Origin: Monosiga brevicollis MX1
Lineage: Eukaryota > Opisthokonta > Choanoflagellata > Craspedida > Salpingoecidae
Direction of reading: 5' to 3'
Assembly: GCF_000002865.3 (NCBI RefSeq)
Contig: NW_001865051.1
Coordinates: 284,424-348,423, forward strand
Length of the DNA stretch: 64,000 nt
Part shown: positions 61,587 to 64,000 of the stretch, one piece after another
Layout: each line of letters starts with the position of its first letter
Position numbering within the stretch: the first letter of the stretch is position 1
Translations under genes and position numbers: made by a program
The notes under the pieces: generated by a model
What the model saw: only the letters and a program-made list of their open reading frames with translations
Database searches by the model: none
What the model was told of the DNA's origin: nothing

Positions 61587-64000
61587 TTAGACCAGAGAGA
61601 CTATGCAAAAAGCCTCATCCATGCGGTCAGTGGCGTCAGAGGCCCGTAGGCGAGCGCGAAAGCGCACTTCGTTTGCGTGCATGCGAGCGTTGACGCGCGC
61701 CAGCTGAGAGTTGGAAAGAGACGGGCGAGGGCGGGCTTCGGGGAGATGCTTCAGATCCTCAAGGACGCTGGTCACGAGCTCTTCCTGTTCGAGCAAGCCT
61801 TTGTCGCGAGCCGTCAACACAGGCTGCACGATGGCAAGGGAAGGGCCGTCGGGAGGATCGAGGCCACTAAGAACCCGGTGAATAAGAACGCGTTGCAACT
61901 CCACTTGCAGCAGCAAATCCTTGCACGTGGCAATGGCGAGCGGCCTGAGCCGTTGCGCGGCAGCCGAGTTATTTTCTTCATCCACCAAGCGATTAATCTC
62001 TTTGATGTCTGCTCATACACAAAGCGCGCCCTCAGTGAACTTTCGAAAGGCGGGGGACACGGGGCAGGGAGCAGGGCTCGTGGAGGCATGTAATGCAAGG
62101 CAACAAATGGGGACGGATGGGTGGGGACGAACAATGCTGGAAATCGTTCCAAAGGCGGCGATACAGGCGACTGGAGATGCGCTTCATTTCCTCGAGGCGG
62201 CGCTGGCGGAGCGCATGTTGAACTTCATCGGTGATGGGGCTCTTTTCCAATTCGACCTTGAGCAGGCTCTCGTCCAGATCGGTCGCGCGGCGGCCGCGGG
62301 CCCGCAAAAGCCTGTTACAGCAACAACGACAACAACGAAAACAACAACAGGACCATGCTAAGTTGTGAAGGTGCTACAATGAAGGGGGTGTTGATCGTTA
62401 GACATGCAGGGTTCAGTTGAAATGGACGTACCGGCGCATGAGAGCCACAGTCTCAGGCAGGCGAAGCAGCCCGCGAGCACGACTTGCGGGTGCATTTGTT
62501 GCAACGCCATCTTCATCACTGAGGGTGGCTCGCAGAAGACCGTTCGAGCGAAACAAGGCCATGTCCAGCATGTGCTGCAAGTGCAAATCGCGCTTCAGTT
62601 GCAGCTCTGATCGCTCCTCTATCAAGCCGAAGAGTGAAACATGATTGAGAAGCAATGAAGAAAAGAGCCATGAAGCTCCGTTAGCTCGAGCAAGGCCGCG
62701 TACCAGCAATGCGAATGTCCAATTCCGAGTGCACCGTGGCGGTGCGCGCAGGGCGACTTTTGTCAAAAAGAACCATGAAGATGGTTTCGAGCATGGGTAG
62801 TCCTCCGTAATCGCGTTTGTCAATCTGGATGACGAGCGGCAGGCATGGGCATCGGCGCATAGGACCAAGTGTAACTTGTGAGGAGCCTTTGAGAGGGAAA
62901 AACCACAACCACGAGACCTTGGGCTTCTAGTGGAGGAGTGACGAGCTGGGTGGTTGCGAGCTCAGTGGCACATACGTTGCGACAGCGCCGTCGAATCCAC
63001 TCGGGCTTGTCGGCAAACCTTTGCCAAAGCCAAAAAGCTATGACCATGAACCGTTGTGGGAGAGAAAGGGCCGACAAGAGAGCAATAATCCTAAGGGAAC
63101 GAGAATACACAGGGCGTCATTCAACATCGCCAAGAGAGCAAAAGACAGGGTGTATGTGTGAACGAGGTGCCTGACTGTGTGTTGGTGTCTGACGCAAGCC
63201 AACGGATCAAGTCTCAACGGTATCAGACCAGAGAGCTAAAAAGGCGGTGCGGTTGTCGCAATTAGCCGACTCGAGAAGAAGAGAGAGTCCAATCAAGTCA
63301 TAGAGAACGCTGAGGGGGACGATAATCTGAGAGGCCATGAAAGCAGAGCAAGTAAGACAAAGCTGTGGAAAGAAAGAGAGTGACCGGGCTCAAATACATG
63401 CTCGGGGCGCTTTGGCCGCAATAGGCATTGCGGGTTTGCACGCACGCGGAGGAATTTGATGGCGCAGGAGACGTGAATGCGATCAAAGTAGGTGAGAGCA
63501 GTGACGGCAGAAAAGGAGGAGGCATTGAGCTTGGTGCGGCGTTGCATCCACTCTTGAAGCCAGTAACCATCTTGATCACTATGCTCTTTTGGAGGCACGT
63601 ATTGTTCTTGATCGGGCAAGGGATTGAGCCAGCTTTCCTCGGTTACGTGGCAGTGCATGGCTTCGGGTAGCAGCGCCTTGGCACGAAGAAAATCGGCCTT
63701 TTCTGTGTTGTTTGAAAGGACCAGCATGTGAGCGATGCAAAGCGTGAGGCGACAAGTGGGGCTTATGTGCGTTCGATCATGCGTCGTGGAACGGGGGACG
63801 AACGCTGTGCGAGCTCCTGAATGAGCATGTGCTTTTCTCCCTTGGCCTCGAGGCGAAGGGCGCGTGCCATGCGATAGATTCGCAGGCGGGCCCAAAAACT
63901 TGCAAAATAGAGAAAAATCTAAGGCAGGCAGGCAGGCAGGCAGGCCGAGTGTGCGTGAGCACAGGGCTGTCTGGTCGGGGGACAGCTGGGGGGCAAGGCA
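61587..64000 (-). CDS. 3' part of an unidentified membrane protein gene (continues past the window)
   Basis: Minus-strand exons with coding character run from the stop at 61587 to the window edge. The last exon (61587 to about 62010) reads D-I-K-E-I-N-R-L-V-D-E-E near its start and ends C-I-V-S-L-V. Further 5' are a charged, coiled-coil-like exon (about 62130-62300: E-S-L-L-K-V-E-L-E-K), one near 62420-62620 (R-D-L-H-L-Q-H-M-L-D-M-A-L-F), one near 62700-62850 (G-G-L-P-M-L-E-T-I-F-M-V-L-F), one near 62960-63090 with a hydrophobic helix (F-M-V-I-A-F-W-L-W), one near 63240-63350 with another (I-I-V-P-L-S-V-L-Y-D-L-I-G-L-S-L-L-L), and one near 63440-63690 (Y-F-D-R-I-H-V-S-C-A-I-K-F). At least two membrane helices plus a cytosolic helical tail are suggested. 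Exon junctions were not all fixed and the family is not recognised. Confidence 0.5.

Overview
This is nuclear DNA from a compact, intron-rich unicellular relative of animals, most likely a choanoflagellate of the Monosiga brevicollis type. Three things support this. Nearly every gene is split by short introns (about 60 to 300 bp, GT-AG) into small exons with GC-rich third positions. One gene encodes a receptor tyrosine kinase with an integrin-like FG-GAP/VCBS ectodomain, a choanoflagellate hallmark. The other genes are animal-like, single-copy eukaryotic housekeeping genes. The species name is an inference; no organellar, bacterial or viral sequence was recognised. Exon models were built by hand from splice consensus, reading phase and protein family resemblance.

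Layout. 0-10 kb: a 3' terminal exon, an ADCK2-like UbiB kinase (+), then a single-exon Q/H-rich and RS-rich protein (+). 10-18 kb: glyoxalase II (-) head to head with a 27-exon PARP1 (+), sharing a 383-bp promoter. 18-26 kb: a receptor tyrosine kinase (-) head to head with a type II membrane GT8 glycosyltransferase (+). 26-31 kb: a membrane-anchored glutaminyl cyclase (-) head to head with aldehyde reductase AKR1A1 (+), which carries two duplicated, apparently mutually exclusive second exons. 31-35 kb: a secreted kelch-repeat protein (+) and the ATP synthase assembly factor ATPAF2 (+). 35-40 kb: a SMARCAL1-like annealing helicase with a C-terminal Rad18-type zinc finger (-) head to head with an F-box protein (+). 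40-43 kb: a partly resolved tail-anchored protein (-) head to head with a DUF6940-like protein (+). 43-47 kb: unresolved nuclear-type coding exons (-) and a GGGKP-repeat protein (-). 47-53 kb: seipin (+) and a HEAT-like alpha-helical protein (-). 53-61 kb: a GRAMD1/Aster sterol-transfer protein (+) and bifunctional UMP synthase (+). 61.6-64 kb: the 3' part of a membrane protein (-) that runs off the window.

Themes. Most genes sit in divergent pairs whose short shared spacers carry simple repeats and a recurrent TGTCAGAT/ATCTGACA word that may be a promoter element. Several genes serve lipid and membrane-contact biology (seipin, GRAMD1, ADCK2), mitochondria (ADCK2, ATPAF2), detoxification of carbonyls (glyoxalase II, AKR1A1) and genome maintenance (PARP1, SMARCAL1-like). 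I see no operon-like system. The more unusual items are the AKR1A1 duplicated exons, PARP1 without a BRCT domain, the SMARCAL1-UBZ fusion and the VCBS receptor kinase.
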